A stretch of DNA of 43,071 bases from a virus. Shown piece by piece: positions 1 through 8,998 of the stretch. The stretch's first letter is position 1. Each line of letters begins with the position of its first letter. The notes beneath the pieces were generated by a model. The model had not been told where the DNA came from. It did no database searches and saw only the letters and a program-made list of their open reading frames with translations. The stretch covers positions 1 to 43,071 of the IMG/VR virus record IMGVR_UViG_3300023235_000043; one strand, given 5' to 3'. A program made the translations under genes and the position numbers.

Positions 1-56
1 CAGCCGACTCGACGGCACAACGTGGCCGCCTAACTCAACCCCGTAGCTCCGCAACC

Positions 57-90
57 CCGCAGCGCTGGTACCGACTCGCCAGCGCTGCGG
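57..90. repeat. 12-bp perfect inverted repeat
   Basis: CCGCAGCGCTGG (57-68) and its exact reverse complement (79-90) flank a 10-base loop. The GC-rich stem would form a stable hairpin in RNA or single-stranded DNA. No T-tract follows on either strand, so it is not a standard intrinsic terminator. A replication, packaging or regulatory role is possible but unproven. Confidence 0.75.
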
Positions 91-246
91 ATTGAATCAA
101 AAATTTCTCGCTTCGCTCGTTCAATGAGTTCGCAGGGCTCACGAAGCATTACAAGGTAAGTGGTTAAGCAAGCAACATAGACTCGCTAGTCGCTCGACTC
201 ATTGAGGGCAGGAAAGGACAGGCTAGTCGCCTGACTTATTAAGATG

Positions 247-306
247 AAACACCACACAACAACTCAACCACAAACCAAACACAACACAACAACAAAAAAC
301 AACAAA
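247..306 (+). other. A/C-only leader tract
   Basis: Sixty bases contain no G and a single T (264); all the rest are A or C. Such a strand cannot fold on itself. It lies about 90 bases upstream of the first late gene, so it would be an unstructured 5' leader in a late transcript or an easily opened segment in DNA. Its role is unknown. Confidence 0.7.
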
Positions 307-392
307 GCACCGGGCGGTACCCCCCATCCTGGAGTAGGGCCGGGGACTGTAAATATAGCTCACTCAAAGTAAATCAGAAAAAAATTTCACGC

Positions 393-1061
393 ATGTCAGA
401 CTTGACTCACCAGGACGAAGGGCCGGAGATAGTGGCGGCCGAGGCAGAGGTCTTGGCGCCCGTCGAAGGAGTCATGATTCCGGCAGCGGTGGTTGCGGAG
501 TATGGGAAGATCGCGACTTACCAGGGGTACGGTGTCAGTGACTCATCCATCATGGACAGCCTTGGAATTGACAGCGCTGTTTATCTGGCGATACTTGAGG
601 ACCCCGCATTTAAGGAGATACTTGCGAGGAGTACTAGCGCGATCGTCGGGCAGGCAGTGGAGACGGACGCTTCGTGGGATTCATTGGAGAATCAGGCAGT
701 TCAGAAGCTGGACACATATTTGAAGATGTCCAGTGATCCGGAATTTAACTTGAAGGTTGCCGTGTTGGCTAACAAAGCACAGAGACGGACTCGTGGCAAT
801 GTGCCACTTGATCCTGGGAGCTCAGGTTCCCGGGCCGTTATCACTTTGTCTCAGCGCATGATTCAGAAGCTAGGCGCTAGTAAGCAGGAGGAGCAGCGAC
901 TCGAAATCCCTAGGGTAAATGGGGCCGAGCCCGAGCGCCAGGTTGAGACTACCGTGACAGTGACTCAGGAAGTGGAGTCCAAGGAGCCTTCCCGGAATGC
1001 CCTCAGTGAGGGTGACGTCCGGGGATTCTTCGAGGATGCGCTCGGGGGTGTTGCGCGTTGA
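393..1061 (+). CDS. Putative terminase small subunit
   Basis: A 222-aa protein directly upstream of, and overlapping, the terminase large subunit. Position is the main reason for the call: phage packaging genes usually come as a small DNA-recognition subunit followed by the large motor subunit. The middle (about residues 35-135) is predicted helical, with a segment GYGVSDSSIMDSLGI that could be part of a helix-turn-helix. The C-terminal third is charged and probably flexible. The ATG at 393 is preceded by an A-rich stretch without a clear Shine-Dalgarno sequence. Its stop overlaps the next start in a TTGA. I do not recognise a specific family, so the function is inferred from context. Confidence 0.55.
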   Translation: MSDLTHQDEGPEIVAAEAEVLAPVEGVMIPAAVVAEYGKIATYQGYGVSDSSIMDSLGIDSAVYLAILEDPAFKEILARSTSAIVGQAVETDASWDSLENQAVQKLDTYLKMSSDPEFNLKVAVLANKAQRRTRGNVPLDPGSSGSRAVITLSQRMIQKLGASKQEEQRLEIPRVNGAEPERQVETTVTVTQEVESKEPSRNALSEGDVRGFFEDALGGVAR

Positions 1062-2611
1062 AACGGCTCCCAGAGGATATCCTTGAGTCAGACTTAGAGT
1101 CAGCCACTAAGGTTCTTGAACATCAGTTGGGCCTCGCGCAGGCTGATGTGGAGGATACCAAGCGACTCCTCTACTCTGACACAGAGTTCCTCCTAGAGTT
1201 CTTCCTGCACCAGCAGTTGGAGTTCGAGGTTCCTGAGATTCACCATGAGGTGTTTTCGAAGATCAAGGACCTTGAACGCCAACGACTCTTACTCGCGATT
1301 CCCCGAGATCACGCTAAGACCACCCTAGCGAAACTCGGGGTTATCTGGTACTTCCTGTTTACCAAGTTCCGATTCTGCGTGTATCTCAGTAACACGAGTC
1401 CTATCGCAAAGAATGCGTGTAGGGATATCATCGCGTTCCTACAATCGGAGAACTTCAAGACCATCTATGGCTCCATCACCTTCGAGAAAGAGTCGGAGAC
1501 TGAGGGGTTATGGATATTTCGCATCCCTGGAATCAATGGGGAAGTGGGTAAGCGGTGTATCCTCCGCGCGATGGGTGCAGGGCAGCAGGTTCGCGGACTC
1601 AACATCGACAACCAACGTCCCGATCTCCTGGTCAGCGATGATCTGGAGGACAGGGAGAACACTAAGACCGAGGCGCTACAGAAGGCACTCGACGAGTGGG
1701 TGTATGGTACGCTTCTAAAAGCGCTCGGTCGGCGAATCAAGATCATCTGGATCGGCAATATGCTGGCCCGAACGAGTCTCCTGTCCCGCCTCAGTGCGAA
1801 GAAGCGGTGGAATCCCGTCGTGTATGGTGCGTTGGTCAGGTCAGAGGAAGGACTCGTTCCGCTCTGGCCTGATCGTTGGCCTCTGAAGTTGCTGATGGAG
1901 GATTACCAGGAGGAGGCGAGTCTAGGATTAGCTCACATCTGGATGGCCGAAATGATGAATATGCCAGTCAGTGGGGGTAATGGGTTCAGTGAGGAGTCAA
2001 TCTTCTATGACCATCCTCCTATTCCAGAGGAAGCGAAGGCCGCGTTTATCTGCGTGGATGCCGCATTCACTCAACAGACATACAGTAATAAGACTGCGAT
2101 CGCGGTACATGTGATTCGTGAGGACGCGTGTCCTATAGTCGCGGACTACTGGATGGGGAAGGCTAAGGAAGGAATCCTCGTTGACCGGATAGCGGAGAAG
2201 ATGGTTGAATGGAACGTACGAGTCGTTGGGTTGGAGACAGGTGGGGCTAACAGTTCCTTTCACGCCTACTTCAAGCTGGCTATGGCTATCGAATACCCGT
2301 ACTTAGACTACGAGATCGCCCCACTCTCCACTGGGAATGCGTCTAAACTGGCGCGGATCACGCCTTTTATCGAGTCAATGGCAAGGAAGAATTACGCGAT
2401 TCCTCTGTTTGACCTTACTCTAGCCAATCAGATCATGGCGTTTGATAAGACTCGGACGGATAATGAGGATGATTTGCTTGATGCGGCTGCATACGGACTC
2501 CAGATGATAGACAAGTATTTGTTCCTCATAATGGCGTCCGCAAAGCCCCTAGGGCCAAATGAGATTCGTGGCGGGAAACCCCGTTACGGAATCAGCTTAG
2601 CGAGGCATTAA
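1058..2611 (+). CDS. terL: Terminase large subunit
   Basis: The 517-aa packaging motor pumps DNA into the procapsid and cuts concatemers. The N-terminal ATPase shows a Walker A-like loop PRDHAKTT (82-89), as in many terminases with a variant P-loop, and a Walker B segment DLLVSDDLED (189-198). The C-terminal RNase H-fold nuclease shows three acidic sites: D334 in FICVDAAFT, E393 in GLETGG, and D472/D475 in DDLLDAAAYG. The length is normal for the family. The start is TTG at 1058, overlapping the previous stop as TTGA, with GGGGGTG about 9 bases upstream; the same TTGA arrangement recurs at the polymerase gene. The portal gene follows with no gap. Confidence 0.93.
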   Translation: MKRLPEDILESDLESATKVLEHQLGLAQADVEDTKRLLYSDTEFLLEFFLHQQLEFEVPEIHHEVFSKIKDLERQRLLLAIPRDHAKTTLAKLGVIWYFLFTKFRFCVYLSNTSPIAKNACRDIIAFLQSENFKTIYGSITFEKESETEGLWIFRIPGINGEVGKRCILRAMGAGQQVRGLNIDNQRPDLLVSDDLEDRENTKTEALQKALDEWVYGTLLKALGRRIKIIWIGNMLARTSLLSRLSAKKRWNPVVYGALVRSEEGLVPLWPDRWPLKLLMEDYQEEASLGLAHIWMAEMMNMPVSGGNGFSEESIFYDHPPIPEEAKAAFICVDAAFTQQTYSNKTAIAVHVIREDACPIVADYWMGKAKEGILVDRIAEKMVEWNVRVVGLETGGANSSFHAYFKLAMAIEYPYLDYEIAPLSTGNASKLARITPFIESMARKNYAIPLFDLTLANQIMAFDKTRTDNEDDLLDAAAYGLQMIDKYLFLIMASAKPLGPNEIRGGKPRYGISLARH

Positions 2612-4531
2612 ATGGACGATCCAGTTGAACTACAGATTAAACTCCCAGAGTCAGGTGTCTCTGGGCGCCATCCGTTTAAGAATCTAAAGGCGCATGACGC
2701 GCTACTCAATTACTGTCTCCCGCGCTTGCGTGTGGCGAAACAGAAGCGGGACTCCCTTATCCCTCGGTACAATGCGATCGACAAGGACGTTTACGCGTAC
2801 TTGAAGCTGGATAAGGAAGATCGTGCACGCCGGAGTCACCAGCTCGACGGTGAGGCTCCCGCTCCCACGGCAATCAACATCCCACTCGTGTTCCTTCACT
2901 TGGACGATGCGCTGACGTACTTGGTTCAGGTGTTCTCGCCTGAGTCCGGTATGTTCTCTGCGGTGGCTCCGAAGGATAATCAAAACGAAGCTAACGCGTT
3001 TGTGCAGTTGATGAACTCACACGCGGCCGAGCGGAGTTACTTCCGGCAGCTTGTTCGATTCAGCTTCGACGCGCTGAAGTACAATATCGGAGGACTCACG
3101 GTTAAGTGGGACCAGACGAACGGGCAGAAGGTTGTGAATGGTCCGGCAAATCAGCCAGTCCTAGAGCCCGCGATTATCTGGGAAGGCAACTCGCTTGAGT
3201 CCATGGATATGTACAACACTCTCATGGACCCCACTGTTCATCCGGTGGACTTGAACACGAAGGGCGAGTTTGTAGCGACCGTCGAACCCATGACGGTGTT
3301 TCGTATCAAGCGACTCGCTGCGGCAGGCAAAATCTTCAACGTGAAGGAGTTGCTTGAGATCTTCGACTCCACAGAGACGGCCTTCGGGCCTGACAAGTTC
3401 TACCAGCCGCCGCCGGACATTACTGGCGATTTGGTGCAAGCACTCGGAGAGGTCGCCAGTAACTACGACTGGAATGCGATCATGTCCAACGGGATGCACC
3501 AGAGTGGGGGAGTCGGCAACGAGATCGTCCACATGTACATCCACTTGAATCCCATGCAGTTTGGGCTTGTGCCTCGCGCGCGGGATGCGGATAAGCGACG
3601 AGATAGCCTGGAGATCTGGCGAATCTCGATCGCGAATGGCAAGTGGATCGTGGCCACCGAACACATTCCCAACGCGCATGGGCGACTCCCCACAGCCTTC
3701 ACCACTCCATTCGAGGATAACTTGGGGGCGAATCAGAAGTCCATCGCGGAGATTCTCTCTCCCCTCCAGACCTTCGGCAGCTTCCTGATGAATACGCATG
3801 TGGAAGCAACCCGGAAGAACATCTGGGACTTCATCATCTACAATCGTGCTGCGATTCCTTTGGATGAGATTCCCGAGGGAGAAGCGGCTGCGCGGGTACC
3901 GTTGAATCCTGCCTACGAAGGCCGGAACATCAATGAGTTGATCTGGCAGAACAGCAATATCCTGGACACGAAGGAGACAATGCAGCAACTCCAGATGGTT
4001 ATCGAGTTGTTCCAGCTGCTCTTTCCCACTCAGGCCAACCCGCGTGAGATTGCAGGGCTCGATCGTCCTGTGACTCAGCAGGTGTCTGTGGTCGCTCAAG
4101 GCTCCACTCGCCGGATGCAGAAGATGGCGAAGATGATCGACGAGCAAGCGTTCCGTCCGATGCGATTCATGATGTATTGGAACATCATGGAGTTCCAGCA
4201 GAAGATCACGCTGATTGACCAGCAGACAGGGGAGTCGATTGAGGTTGATCCGGCAAGGTTCCGGGACTCCGACATCCGACTCACCATTGGTGCTGGGCTG
4301 AAAACGCTGGATCGGGCGAGTATCCTTTCCGAACTTGATTCCCTTGTGGGTCGAATCGTACAGTCTCCGGAGGCTGCGACGCAATTCGATGTTCCTGGCC
4401 TTCTGAATGCGATGGCCCAACTCAAGGATCTTCGTATCGACCTGACTCAGTTTCGGAAGCAGGCGAGCGAAGCAACAGGAGGCGCGATTCCGGAAGCCGA
4501 CCCCAACGCTCCCCCGGTACTCGCGCAGTAG
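2612..4531 (+). CDS. Portal (head-tail connector) protein
   Basis: A 639-aa protein beginning immediately after the terminase stop. Portals form the dodecameric ring at one capsid vertex through which DNA enters and leaves, and on which the terminase docks. Size and position between terminase and scaffold/capsid fit well. The body is a mixed alpha/beta protein with a long helical C-terminal half (about 430-620), as expected for the stem, crown and barrel. The tail of the protein is proline-rich (IPEADPNAPPVL). No short catalytic motif is diagnostic for portals, so the call rests on synteny, length and general character. A long open frame on the opposite strand (3161-4420) is a shadow of this gene. 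Confidence 0.8.
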   Translation: MDDPVELQIKLPESGVSGRHPFKNLKAHDALLNYCLPRLRVAKQKRDSLIPRYNAIDKDVYAYLKLDKEDRARRSHQLDGEAPAPTAINIPLVFLHLDDALTYLVQVFSPESGMFSAVAPKDNQNEANAFVQLMNSHAAERSYFRQLVRFSFDALKYNIGGLTVKWDQTNGQKVVNGPANQPVLEPAIIWEGNSLESMDMYNTLMDPTVHPVDLNTKGEFVATVEPMTVFRIKRLAAAGKIFNVKELLEIFDSTETAFGPDKFYQPPPDITGDLVQALGEVASNYDWNAIMSNGMHQSGGVGNEIVHMYIHLNPMQFGLVPRARDADKRRDSLEIWRISIANGKWIVATEHIPNAHGRLPTAFTTPFEDNLGANQKSIAEILSPLQTFGSFLMNTHVEATRKNIWDFIIYNRAAIPLDEIPEGEAAARVPLNPAYEGRNINELIWQNSNILDTKETMQQLQMVIELFQLLFPTQANPREIAGLDRPVTQQVSVVAQGSTRRMQKMAKMIDEQAFRPMRFMMYWNIMEFQQKITLIDQQTGESIEVDPARFRDSDIRLTIGAGLKTLDRASILSELDSLVGRIVQSPEAATQFDVPGLLNAMAQLKDLRIDLTQFRKQASEATGGAIPEADPNAPPVLAQ

Positions 4532-4537
4532 ACTACT

Positions 4538-4792
4538 ATGAAGCTAGCACCTGAGTCAGTGTTCAAGCAGCTACCCGCTGCTTACCGCGACCTACTCCTT
4601 CATCACCTGGCGACTGATGGATTCATTGAATTGCTGGAGGCTTCGATTCAACAGCTGATCGGACTGTACTCCAATATCGACGAGACCAAAACAGCTGAGG
4701 AAATAAAGCAGGAGTTGCATGAGATTCGCACGGAGCATCTGTTCCTTGCGAGTCTCTTGTCGCTGCTGAAGAAAGCCAAGAAAGCGAGTTAA
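4538..4792 (+). CDS. Small helical protein of unknown function
   Basis: An 84-aa protein between portal and scaffold. It is almost wholly helical and charged, with a leucine-rich C-terminus (LFLASLLSLLKKAKKAS) that looks amphipathic rather than membrane-spanning. The ATG at 4538 lies six bases after the portal stop, and the next gene starts one base after its own stop, so it is clearly part of the head operon. A head-assembly or portal-associated role is a guess from position only; I do not recognise a family. Confidence 0.65.
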   Translation: MKLAPESVFKQLPAAYRDLLLHHLATDGFIELLEASIQQLIGLYSNIDETKTAEEIKQELHEIRTEHLFLASLLSLLKKAKKAS

Positions 4793-4793
4793 C

Positions 4794-5597
4794 ATGACCA
4801 TACGATTCAATCCTATCCCTGTAGGATTCGGCCCATACGTGGGCGGCTTCAACCACCCCTTGTATTCCTCGATGCCTAATGAAGATCCACCGGGCGGTGA
4901 TGAAGGCGGCGGAGGCGCCGACGAATCCGGAAATGCCGAAAATAACGGTGGAACTAACGAGTATGACGTTGCAGACTACTGGAATGCGCCGGAGGAAACC
5001 CCGGACGGTGGTCCCGCGACTCCACCTGCCGTAGCTACTCCACCGGCCGCAGTTGATCCGCTTGAACAACTCGACGCCCACTTCGCCAAGATGGAGTTTG
5101 GCGAGATTCCACCAGAAGCCTTGCAAGCCGCGACTCAGGGCGACCCCATCGCGATGAATGAAGCGATCGGTGGTATGCTGCGGGGAGTCATGGCGAAGTC
5201 TGCGGTGTTTATGGCGCAGGCGATGCAGGCACAGCGGACTGAGTTGGAGGCTAAAATGGCCTCGACAATGTCCACTAAGATTCGATCGAACGAGGCAACT
5301 GCCGCTCTTCATGCGGCGCTACCGTTCGCAGCTAATCCGGGAGTCGCCCCGGTAGTCACTCCTATCTTCGCCCAAGCACTTCGGCGGAACAAGGGAAACG
5401 TGACGGCTTCCATAACGGAAGTACGGAATTTCCTAGCTGCAACTAACAAGTTGTCGGCCAAGGATTTAGGTCAGCGGATAACTCCGACTCCCGCTCCCGG
5501 CTCTGAGGACTACAACGAACTCGGGGATGCTGGGGATTCTGCCGGAGATGTTGATTGGATGAATGGGGTCTTCAAGGCACTCGCGCCGCAGAAGTAA
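4794..5597 (+). CDS. Putative capsid scaffold protein
   Basis: A 267-aa protein just upstream of the major capsid gene, the usual place for a scaffold. Residues about 20-85 are acidic, glycine- and proline-rich and likely disordered (GGDEGGGGADESGN). Residues about 90-215 are alanine-rich helix (for example MAKSAVFMAQAMQAQ), and the end is acidic. Scaffolds are elongated, helical, charged proteins that shape the procapsid and then leave or are degraded, and this pattern fits. There is no visible protease motif. The identification comes from order and composition, not from a sequence family I recognise. Confidence 0.65.
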   Translation: MTIRFNPIPVGFGPYVGGFNHPLYSSMPNEDPPGGDEGGGGADESGNAENNGGTNEYDVADYWNAPEETPDGGPATPPAVATPPAAVDPLEQLDAHFAKMEFGEIPPEALQAATQGDPIAMNEAIGGMLRGVMAKSAVFMAQAMQAQRTELEAKMASTMSTKIRSNEATAALHAALPFAANPGVAPVVTPIFAQALRRNKGNVTASITEVRNFLAATNKLSAKDLGQRITPTPAPGSEDYNELGDAGDSAGDVDWMNGVFKALAPQK

Positions 5598-5630
5598 CCA
5601 GTCAGCCGACTCAAAGAAAGAAGGACTGCA

Positions 5631-6833
5631 ATGGCTGTAAAAGGCGTCTTTGCGAGTGACCAGCAAATTGTCGGCAATAGAGTCGGCGACTATGCTGGTT
5701 CACTCTTGCGAATTTGGCCCACAGGCTCGGCCCCGCTACTCGCGTTGAGTTCCGGGATGCAAACCAAGCCCGCTCAAGACACGATCGTTCACTGGTTCGA
5801 AGAGGTAAAACTCACGGGCCGGAAAGCGGTTACGAGTGTCAATGGCGATGGTGACTCAACGGCATTTACGGTTGCCGATGCGAGTGACTTTGTGGCCGGT
5901 ACGATTCTGCTCGTTGAGGAAACTTCGGAGTATCTCCTGGTTTCTTCGGTGGCCGCGAATGTTCTCACGGTTACGCGCGGTATCGGTGCCACGACTCAGA
6001 CCACCATCACCACCTCGCACAACTTGCAGCGAGTTGGTAATGCTCACGAGGAAGGTAGCAGCAAACCAACCGCTGTTACGAATCTCGGCGACGTTCGCTT
6101 TAACGTCACCCAGATTTTCCGTAACTCTTGGAGTGTGACGGGTACCGCGAAAGCGATCAAGTACCACACCGGGAGTCAAGTGGGCAAGAGTGTGATGGAC
6201 TGCGCGTTCATTCACGCGGAAGACATCGAACGCTCCCTCATGTGGGGCCGCAAGCACATCGGCAATCTCAACTCCCAGCCGCTGCGTTTGATGGACGGAA
6301 TCATCACCCAGGCAACGAATCACGGTGCCACGGTGGCGGCTCAGTCGTCGGCGACTTCCTACGGGAATCTCTTGAACCATTGGCGCCAAGTCTTTGAAAG
6401 CAACATCAAGGGCAAGCCCAACGAGAGAATCGTGTTCACCGGCAACACTGTCGTTCAGGCCATCAACGTGATGGCTCGGAAAGATGGCGTCGAGAACATG
6501 GAACCCGGCGAGACTGAGTTTGGACTCGCGGTCACCAAGGTCTATTGCCCTTGGGGTACCATCAAGCTCATGACTCATCCGTTGATGAACGAGAATCCGG
6601 TCTGGACGAAAGCGTTGTACACGCTTCACCCGGGCGCACTACGGACTCGTTGGTTGCGGAAAACCCAGATCGAGGGCTACGATAAGAACGGCCAGCGCAT
6701 CTCGGGAGTCGACGCCGACGAAGGCATCTACACTTCGGAACTTTCGATGGAGTTGATGGCGGCACAAACGGCCGGCATTTACACCGCGATCTCCGGTGGA
6801 GTTGCAACCGGCTCGGGCGATGGCTCGCTCTAG
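5631..6833 (+). CDS. Major capsid protein (SU10/DUF5309 type)
   Basis: A 400-aa HK97-fold-type capsid protein. The layout resembles the SU10-like family (DUF5309): an N-terminal arm with NRVGDYAGSLLRIWP, a beta-rich insertion at about 65-135 (SVNGDGDSTAFTVADASDF followed by a run of threonines), then the conserved-looking segment RFNVTQIFRNSWSVTGTA and a C-terminal region with an LHPGALRTRWLRKTQ motif. The gene has an AAGAAGGACTGCA ribosome site before the ATG at 5631. It follows the scaffold and precedes a small head protein and the adaptor, as expected. It should be the most abundant virion protein. Confidence 0.85.
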   Translation: MAVKGVFASDQQIVGNRVGDYAGSLLRIWPTGSAPLLALSSGMQTKPAQDTIVHWFEEVKLTGRKAVTSVNGDGDSTAFTVADASDFVAGTILLVEETSEYLLVSSVAANVLTVTRGIGATTQTTITTSHNLQRVGNAHEEGSSKPTAVTNLGDVRFNVTQIFRNSWSVTGTAKAIKYHTGSQVGKSVMDCAFIHAEDIERSLMWGRKHIGNLNSQPLRLMDGIITQATNHGATVAAQSSATSYGNLLNHWRQVFESNIKGKPNERIVFTGNTVVQAINVMARKDGVENMEPGETEFGLAVTKVYCPWGTIKLMTHPLMNENPVWTKALYTLHPGALRTRWLRKTQIEGYDKNGQRISGVDADEGIYTSELSMELMAAQTAGIYTAISGGVATGSGDGSL

Positions 6834-6874
6834 GCGGTAACTGAAACAGAGTCAAGACCAGAAGGAATGAGTCA

Positions 6875-7462
6875 ATGAACGATACTACAGCGACCGCTAC
6901 CCCAATCTCTACCGCGAACTATACCTGCCATCCGATTCAGAAATTTCAGGTTGCCCGATTCCAGTTCTTGAACGGACAGCTGAAGCTGGAAGGTGAGGCA
7001 GATATCGCGGAGTTTCAGGAAGTCCTGGACGGACTCGACCCGATCGTCCGCCAGAACATTCGTACCGTGTCTGTCGCAGTCGCCGACGCAATCGCGAAAG
7101 CGCATCAGCAGCCACAGGCGATGGCAGGACTCGGAAACAGTGGTGCCTCGCAGCGAGTTCGTCGGGTGGATGATACGATTTCCACCGTGGAGGATTTGAT
7201 TCGCCAAGGCGTGGACCCGATTCAAGCGGAGGCCCGGGTCAAAGCGATGACCGACGCGATCGACGGTCCTGAGGAAGATGCGGTTCAGGTGGAGAAGGTT
7301 ACGATGCCCACTGAGGTGACTCCTCCTCCCGCGCGTACGGAAGCGACGGAAGCTAAGGAGCGCAAGATTCTTACCCCTGGCGAGACTGCCGCCTCTGTCG
7401 ATCCTTCGAAGGGCCGGACTCTGGCGGAATTGGTCGGCGACCAATCAGCCTCTGCGGAGTAA
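6875..7462 (+). CDS. Head-region protein of unknown function
   Basis: A 195-aa protein between capsid and adaptor. The N-terminal 60 residues look folded and contain the FQVARFQFLNGQLKLEG strand pattern followed by a helix (ADIAEFQEVLDGLDPIVRQ). The C-terminal half is charged, rich in E, T, A and P, and probably flexible. It has a clear ribosome site, AAGGAATGAGTCA, before the ATG at 6875, and this spacer contains GAGTC. Similar small proteins often follow capsid genes in podovirus-like phages, but I cannot name a function; decoration or assembly roles are possible. Confidence 0.7.
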   Translation: MNDTTATATPISTANYTCHPIQKFQVARFQFLNGQLKLEGEADIAEFQEVLDGLDPIVRQNIRTVSVAVADAIAKAHQQPQAMAGLGNSGASQRVRRVDDTISTVEDLIRQGVDPIQAEARVKAMTDAIDGPEEDAVQVEKVTMPTEVTPPPARTEATEAKERKILTPGETAASVDPSKGRTLAELVGDQSASAE

Positions 7463-7470
7463 CCGACTCT

Positions 7471-8190
7471 ATGGCCACCACATACTCACAACTGGTTGAT
7501 GAGATTCTCTCGCTGTCGGCGCGACCAGATCGCACGGTAGCGATTCAGCGATTCGTCAACCAGACGATTCGTGAGTTGCATTCGGATGAGAAGGGTGGAG
7601 TGTTCTTCTTCGACAAGAACTTGATTGAAGATCAACTCACCGCTGATGCGAACAGCGGGTTCTCGTGGACTACTCCTGCGGGATTCCAGCGAATGCAGAC
7701 GGTAAGATACCAAGGCCAGGCCGATCGGGAGAATCCCCAGGGCGCGTATGCGAAGGCGTTGCGCCCTGGAGTCGGACAGAATCGCGTGGCTCACTTCTAC
7801 TACCGCGCGGGCAAGGTTGTTTACTTCTCTGGGTATGGACTCTCGGGAGATGTGATTGATATTGCGTACTACCAGTTTCCGAAGCATCTCGCTTATTACG
7901 AGTCCGCCCTACGTCCCGCATCGTGGGATCTCCCTACGACTGAAGCGGACGGGGATGCGGCCTACTCGTACCTTACCGCCACGACGGCGGCAGAGAAGGT
8001 GATCGCAGAGGGACTCAGCACCAACTGGCTGCTGGAAGATTGGGACGATCTGGTCCGCGAGGGATCGCTGGCTAAGGTGTATAAGTTGCAGGCTGACACG
8101 GAGAGAGCTGCGACTCATTTCTCCCTGTATCAGCGACAGCGCCCGGCCCTCTACACGACTGAGGCGTTCGTGCAAGTGAGTGCGATGTGA
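7471..8190 (+). CDS. Putative head-to-tail adaptor protein
   Basis: A 239-aa protein located where adaptors sit, after the capsid genes and before the tail genes. It begins with helices (YSQLVDEILSLSARPDRTV, then AIQRFVNQTIRELHSD), followed by a beta-rich middle (about 75-135) and a helical C-terminal half. This agrees with gp11/gp6-like adaptors that bind below the portal and seal the head. The helical start with 'a short array of catchments for an adaptor ring' is a general impression rather than a motif match. It ends in GTGA, overlapping the next start. Confidence 0.6.
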   Translation: MATTYSQLVDEILSLSARPDRTVAIQRFVNQTIRELHSDEKGGVFFFDKNLIEDQLTADANSGFSWTTPAGFQRMQTVRYQGQADRENPQGAYAKALRPGVGQNRVAHFYYRAGKVVYFSGYGLSGDVIDIAYYQFPKHLAYYESALRPASWDLPTTEADGDAAYSYLTATTAAEKVIAEGLSTNWLLEDWDDLVREGSLAKVYKLQADTERAATHFSLYQRQRPALYTTEAFVQVSAM

Positions 8191-8780
8191 GCCGCGAGTT
8201 CCTTCATACTCCTTCTCGCGAACCAGGAATCTCCGACCGGTTTCTCCTGCTTCTCCGCCACGATCTCCGCGAACTCTCCCTTGGGGTGAGTCAAATTGGC
8301 ATCGAGCATATCTCCGTCGTCCGCACGACTCAAGAGTATCCGCTAGGGGCAAGAGGGAAGTTTTGGTGTAGTGCTTACGGTATGTCCGTTGTTCGTTATG
8401 TCAAGTTCAGCACGATGGTGGCCGGAGTTGGCGGCCCTGTTGGATTCCTTGCAGCCGCCGCCACATTCAATTGGATTGTAACCAATGACTTCTCCGCTTC
8501 GGCAGCTGGACTCGCATGTGGATTGTTGCCTCAGGACTCAGTGCCAGCGAGCGGCAGCTATGGGTGGGTGTTGGTTCAAGGCGCCAACCGTCAAGCCGTT
8601 GGAATCAAAGGCGCGGAATCTCATTCTGCACAAGAACCCCTTGCGTGGACAGACGACGACGAGGTCTCTTCCGCGAGTGTTACGTTTGATATAGCCTTCG
8701 CTCGTAAAGTAGTTACTGGCAGCAAGGCGGGGAGTTACGCTGTCGGGGAATTTTACGTATCATCTCCCTGGTTTAGCTAA
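8187..8780 (+). CDS. Virion-region protein of unknown function
   Basis: A 197-aa protein starting at GTG 8187, overlapping the previous stop as GTGA. Its first 60 residues are basic and its C-terminal 130 residues are glycine-, serine- and alanine-rich beta-type sequence with segments such as VAGVGGPVGFLAAAATFNW and ASGSYGWVLVQGANRQAVG. That composition is common in surface or fibre-like virion proteins. An internal ATG at 8382 could start a shorter form of about 132 aa, but the overlap favours the long one. I do not recognise a family. Confidence 0.6.
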   Translation: MSREFLHTPSREPGISDRFLLLLRHDLRELSLGVSQIGIEHISVVRTTQEYPLGARGKFWCSAYGMSVVRYVKFSTMVAGVGGPVGFLAAAATFNWIVTNDFSASAAGLACGLLPQDSVPASGSYGWVLVQGANRQAVGIKGAESHSAQEPLAWTDDDEVSSASVTFDIAFARKVVTGSKAGSYAVGEFYVSSPWFS

Positions 8781-8793
8781 AAGGAAACGAGTC

Positions 8794-8994
8794 ATGTGGT
8801 TGTTTAACTTGATTACGGGAGGCTTCCTGAAAGGGCAGCGAACCTATATCTTGGGGATGCTCATCATTGTTCAGGCCCTCGTGGGCTGGGCGGTTGGCGA
8901 CGTCACCACCGCTGAGTTCTTCAGCAAGGTTCCCGAAATGCTGGCTGGTGCGGGTCTGATGACTCTACGCGCTGGCGTCAATAACAGCTCCTAG
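8794..8994 (+). CDS. Putative holin
   Basis: A 66-aa membrane protein. Residues about 18-36 (YILGMLIIVQALVGWAVGD) form one clear transmembrane segment and 46-60 (PEMLAGAGLMTLRAG) a possible second. Holins open the inner membrane at the set time of lysis. The case for one here is its small size and its place immediately before a nested spanin pair, five bases upstream. The ribosome site is AAGGAAACGAGTC before ATG 8794. The endolysin is not nearby; it lies on the other strand at 35964-36593. A non-lysis membrane role cannot be excluded. Confidence 0.6.
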   Translation: MWLFNLITGGFLKGQRTYILGMLIIVQALVGWAVGDVTTAEFFSKVPEMLAGAGLMTLRAGVNNSS

Positions 8995-8998
8995 CACC

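Larger units (their letters stand above)
1..392. other. Left non-coding region
   Basis: No plausible gene is visible in this 392-base stretch. It holds a perfect 12-bp inverted repeat (57-90), a second inverted repeat of 9 bp (TCAATGAGT at 121-129 and ACTCATTGA at 197-205), and an almost pure A/C tract (247-306). Four GACTC words fall in the first 200 bases. I see no convincing rightward promoter in it. If the window ends are joined, it forms a roughly 660-base divergent intergenic region with 42801-43071, which is the natural place for late-gene control and possibly an origin or packaging site. Confidence 0.6.

Noticed and set aside
3161-4420. Long open frame (419 codons) on the minus strand inside the portal gene
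   Set aside because: Its product is rich in R, H and L without a credible fold and it lies fully antisense to a well-placed gene; it is explained by the codon use of the portal.
8187-8381. Restricting the 197-aa gene to start at ATG 8382
   Set aside because: The GTGA overlap at 8187 matches the prevailing gene-junction pattern, so the longer version was kept.
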